The notes beneath the pieces are model-generated. The model was not told where the DNA came from. It saw only the letters and a program-made list of their open reading frames with translations, and did no database searches. From Pseudomonadota bacterium (GTDB taxonomy: Bacteria > Pseudomonadota > Gammaproteobacteria > Burkholderiales > Burkholderiaceae), in NCBI GenBank assembly GCA_029777935.1, contig JAKORH010000289.1, positions 1-8,415 on the forward strand: a stretch of 8,415 bases of DNA, written 5' to 3'. The position numbers were made by a program, and so were the translations under genes. Positions 6,173-8,415 of this stretch are shown here, in pieces (within the stretch, counting starts at the first letter, position 1; each line of letters starts with the position of its first letter).

Positions 6173-8047
6173 ATGAACCGCTACCCCCTCTGGAAATACA
6201 TCGTCATCGCGATCGCGCTGTTGATCGGGGTGACCTACACGGTGCCGAACTTCTTCGGCGAGGCGCCGGCGGTACAGGTGGCCTCGCAGAAGGTGACGGT
6301 CAAGGTCGACGAGGCGCTGCTGGCCCGCGTCGACGGCCTGTTGAAGTCGGGCGGCGTCACGCCGGACGCAGCGTATCTCGACAAGGTGGGGCTGAACCCT
6401 ACGATCCGCGTGCGCTTCGCCAACACCGATGAGCAGTTGAAGGCCAAGGACCTGCTGGAATCGGCGCTGAACCCCGACAAGCAGGATGCGGCGTTCGTGG
6501 TCGCGCTGAACCTGTTGTCGCGCTCGCCGCGCTGGCTGGCGAGCTTGCGCGCGCTGCCGATGGACCTCGGGCTGGACCTGCGCGGCGGCGTGTACTTCCT
6601 GATGCAGGTCGACACCAAGGCGGCGATCAGCAAGCGGCTCGACGCGCTGGTCGGCGACGCGCGCACGCTGTTGCGCGAGAAGGACATCCGCCATGGCGGC
6701 ATCACGCGCAACGGAGACCAGATCGAGATCCGCTTCCGCGAAGCCGATACCCGCGCCAAGGCCGAGTCGATCCTGAGCGACATGCTGCGCGAGCTGGCGT
6801 TCAAGGAGGAAGCGGCCGGCGGCGATCTGCTGCTGCTCGGCGCGCTGACGCCGACCGCGGCGCAGACGCTCGCTTCCAACGCGTTGAAGCAGAACATCAC
6901 CACGCTGCACAACCGGATCAACGAGCTCGGCGTGGCCGAGCCGGTCATCCAGCAGCAGGGCGCCGATCGCATCGCTGTGCAGTTGCCGGGCGTGCAGGAC
7001 ACCGCGCGCGCCAAGGACATCATCGGCCGCACCGCCACGCTCGAGGCACACCTGGTCGACATCAGCACCGCGGCGCAGTCCGCGCTGGTCGGCAACGCGC
7101 CGGTGCCGTTCGGCGACGAGAAGTTCACCGTCGGCCGCGGTGCACCCGTGATCCTGAAGAAGGAACTGATCTTCTCCGGCGAGCAGTTGCAGGGCGCGCA
7201 AGCGACCTTCGACGAATACCAGCGACCGGCGGTGGCGGTCGAGCTGAACGAGGCCGCCGGCCGGATCATGCGCAAGGTCACGCGCGAGAACTTGAAGAAG
7301 CCGATGGCCGTCGTGCTGTTCGACAAGGGCCGCGGCGAGGTGCTGACGGTGGCGACGATCCAGTCGGAGTTCGGCTCGCGCTTCCAGATCACCGGGCTCG
7401 AAAGCCCGTCGCAGGCGAACGACCTGGCCCTGCTGCTGCGCGCCGGCGCGCTCGCCGCGCCGATGGACATCGTCGAAGAGCGCACGATCGGCCCCAGCCT
7501 CGGCGCCGACAACATCCGCGCCGGCTTCAACGCGACCAGGTACGGCTTCATCGCGATCTCGGTCTTCATGATCGGCTACTACATGGTGATGGGGCTGATC
7601 TCGGTGCTGTCGCTGGCGACCAACCTGCTGCTGCTGGTCGCGCTGCTGTCGATGCTGCAGGCAACGCTGACGCTGCCGGGCCTGGCGGCGATCGCGTTCA
7701 CGCTCGGCATGGCGATCGACGCCAACGTGCTGATCAACGAGCGCATCCGCGAGGAACTGCGCAAGGGCAAGCCGCCGAACCAGGCGATCTCCGAGGGCTA
7801 CGAGCGAGCGTGGGCGACCATCCTCGACTCCAACATCACGACGCTGATCGCGGGCATCTTCCTGTTCATGCTCGGCTCGGGGCCGGTGCGCGGCTTCGCG
7901 GTGGTGCACTGCCTCGGCATCATGACGTCGATGTTCTCGGCGGTGTTCGTGTCGCGCGGCTTCGTCGCGCTCGCGTACGGCCATCGCCGCAAGCTGACCT
8001 CGATCTCGATCGGGCAGGTGTGGAGACCTGATGCGGCGAAGACCTGA
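6173..8047 (+). CDS. secD: Protein translocase subunit SecD
   Basis: SecD forms a complex with SecF that uses the proton gradient to help pull proteins out of the SecYEG channel on the periplasmic side. The 624 residues compare with 615 in E. coli. The first transmembrane segment is at about residues 8–25 (after MNRYPLWKY). The periplasmic P1 region carries PMDLGLDLRGGVYFLMQVD (129–147), NRINELGVAEPVIQQQG (247–263) and RIAVQLPGVQD (266–276). The C-terminal membrane domain has about five segments between 455 and 605, starting after ERTIGPSLG (436–444), and includes MAIDANVLINERIREEL (513–529), where Asp516 matches the proton-pathway aspartate (Asp519 of E. coli). The start agrees with the conserved family N-terminus although no strong Shine-Dalgarno precedes it, only AAG and the end of the long inverted repeat, suggesting unusual initiation or coupling to yajC. 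Confidence 0.98.
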   Translation: MNRYPLWKYIVIAIALLIGVTYTVPNFFGEAPAVQVASQKVTVKVDEALLARVDGLLKSGGVTPDAAYLDKVGLNPTIRVRFANTDEQLKAKDLLESALNPDKQDAAFVVALNLLSRSPRWLASLRALPMDLGLDLRGGVYFLMQVDTKAAISKRLDALVGDARTLLREKDIRHGGITRNGDQIEIRFREADTRAKAESILSDMLRELAFKEEAAGGDLLLLGALTPTAAQTLASNALKQNITTLHNRINELGVAEPVIQQQGADRIAVQLPGVQDTARAKDIIGRTATLEAHLVDISTAAQSALVGNAPVPFGDEKFTVGRGAPVILKKELIFSGEQLQGAQATFDEYQRPAVAVELNEAAGRIMRKVTRENLKKPMAVVLFDKGRGEVLTVATIQSEFGSRFQITGLESPSQANDLALLLRAGALAAPMDIVEERTIGPSLGADNIRAGFNATRYGFIAISVFMIGYYMVMGLISVLSLATNLLLLVALLSMLQATLTLPGLAAIAFTLGMAIDANVLINERIREELRKGKPPNQAISEGYERAWATILDSNITTLIAGIFLFMLGSGPVRGFAVVHCLGIMTSMFSAVFVSRGFVALAYGHRRKLTSISIGQVWRPDAAKT

Positions 8048-8070
8048 GTTCGCCCTCCCAATCTCCACCC

Positions 8071-8099
8071 CCGCCCCTCCCCCGCGGGGGAAGGGGCGG
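8071..8099 (+). repeat. Very GC-rich hairpin in the secD–secF gap
   Basis: CCGCCCC (8071–8077) pairs with GGGGCGG (8093–8099), and an inner CCCC/GGGG stem closes a CGCG loop in the palindrome at 8079–8090, with a single bulged A. The C-rich lead-in from 8051 and this core look like a short intergenic repeat rather than a native leader. It lacks a T-tract, so full termination before secF is unlikely. Confidence 0.55.
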
Positions 8100-8106
8100 T
8101 TCGCGT

Positions 8107-8127
8107 CTGCCGCGAAGTGCGCGGCAG
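8107..8127 (+). promoter_or_regulatory. Hairpin abutting the secF ribosome binding site
   Basis: CTGCCGCG (8107–8114) and CGCGGCAG (8120–8127) form a perfect 8-bp stem around AAGTG. The stem ends at the first bases of the secF Shine-Dalgarno AGAGGAG (8126–8132), sharing two of them, so it may tune secF translation. A role is inferred from position. Confidence 0.4.
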
Positions 8128-8138
8128 AGGAGACATGA

Positions 8139-8415
8139 ATGGAATTCTTCCGCATCCACCGCACGATTCCGTTCATGCGCTACGCGTTGATCTTCAACGC
8201 GATCTCGGCGGTCACGTTCGTCATCGCCGTGTTCTTCCTGCTGCATCGGGGACTGAACCTGTCGATCGAGTTCACCGGCGGCACCGTGATGGAGGTGGCG
8301 TATCCGCAGGCCGCCGACCTCGAGAAGATCCGCACGGCGCTGGAGGCCGGCAAGCCGGGCGACTTCCAGGTGCAGAACTTCGGCACCTCGCGCGACGTGC
8401 TGATCCGGCTGCCGC
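8139..8415 (+). CDS. secF: Protein translocase subunit SecF (5' part)
   Basis: The partner of SecD in the proton-driven step of Sec-dependent export. Only the first 92 residues are in the window; the gene continues past the right edge. It starts MEFFRIHRTIPFMRY, followed by the first transmembrane segment (about residues 15–36), then the family block LSIEFTGGTVMEV (41–53) and the P1 periplasmic region with QNFGTSRDVLIRLP at the edge. Two ATGs overlap here (8135 and 8139). The second is correct: its frame encodes SecF, and AGAGGAG at 8126–8132 is 6 nt from it but only 2 nt from the first. It follows secD by 91 nt holding two hairpins and is presumably co-transcribed from the yajC promoter. Confidence 0.97.
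   Translation, partial: MEFFRIHRTIPFMRYALIFNAISAVTFVIAVFFLLHRGLNLSIEFTGGTVMEVAYPQAADLEKIRTALEAGKPGDFQVQNFGTSRDVLIRLP

Noticed and set aside
8135..8137. ATG at 8135 as the secF start
   Set aside because: Its frame does not encode SecF, and it is only 2 nt from the Shine-Dalgarno; ATG 8139 is correct.
5747..8176. An 809-codon open frame on the minus strand across yajC and secD
   Set aside because: It is antisense to two secure Sec genes; its composition (Arg, Gln, Asp, His rich) is typical of a shadow frame in GC-rich DNA.

Overview
This GC-rich window has codon use strongly biased to G/C at third positions. It carries the conserved proteobacterial block queA–tgt–yajC–secD–secF on the + strand, preceded by a tRNA-Leu(CAA) gene. 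The SecF N-terminus (starting MEFFR, then SIEFTGGTVMEV) and the gene order point to a betaproteobacterium, Burkholderiales- or Rhodocyclales-like. That placement is a judgement from sequence memory, not a search.

Layout. Positions 1–1470 are accessory in character. They hold the 5' end of a minus-strand transposase (probably IS256/Mutator-like) behind a hairpin that can hide its ribosome binding site, a stretch with no convincing gene, a 132-aa membrane protein of unknown function, and a 95-aa YidJ/COG2388-type GNAT acetyltransferase. Positions 1470–2900 (minus strand) encode a membrane-anchored M23/LytM metallopeptidase with a complete zinc site. Positions 3016–3372 form the most unusual region. 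A good promoter reads into a truncated 36-nt copy of the 5' half of tRNA-Leu(CAA). Two tandem 84-nt structured repeat units follow, entering exactly at the anticodon loop, and then comes an intact tRNA-Leu(CAA).

Positions 3425–5678 encode QueA and Tgt, two enzymes of queuosine tRNA modification, joined through a 21-codon mini-ORF whose start and stop overlap queA and tgt. A TATAAT promoter at the end of tgt then opens yajC–secD–secF, the accessory module of the Sec translocon; secF runs off the right edge.

Working together: Tgt inserts preQ1 at the wobble G of GUN-anticodon tRNAs and QueA converts it to epoxyqueuosine. SecD and SecF use the proton motive force to pull secreted proteins through SecYEG, with YajC as an associated subunit. 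The M23 peptidase acts on, or regulates action on, peptidoglycan and has no obvious functional tie to the operon.

A recurrent theme is that several gene junctions in the otherwise conserved operon carry repeat-like inverted sequences: upstream of queA, between yajC and secD, and between secD and secF. The best candidate for something undescribed is the tandem structured 84-nt element in the anticodon loop of a split tRNA-Leu copy. I do not recognise it as a named family.
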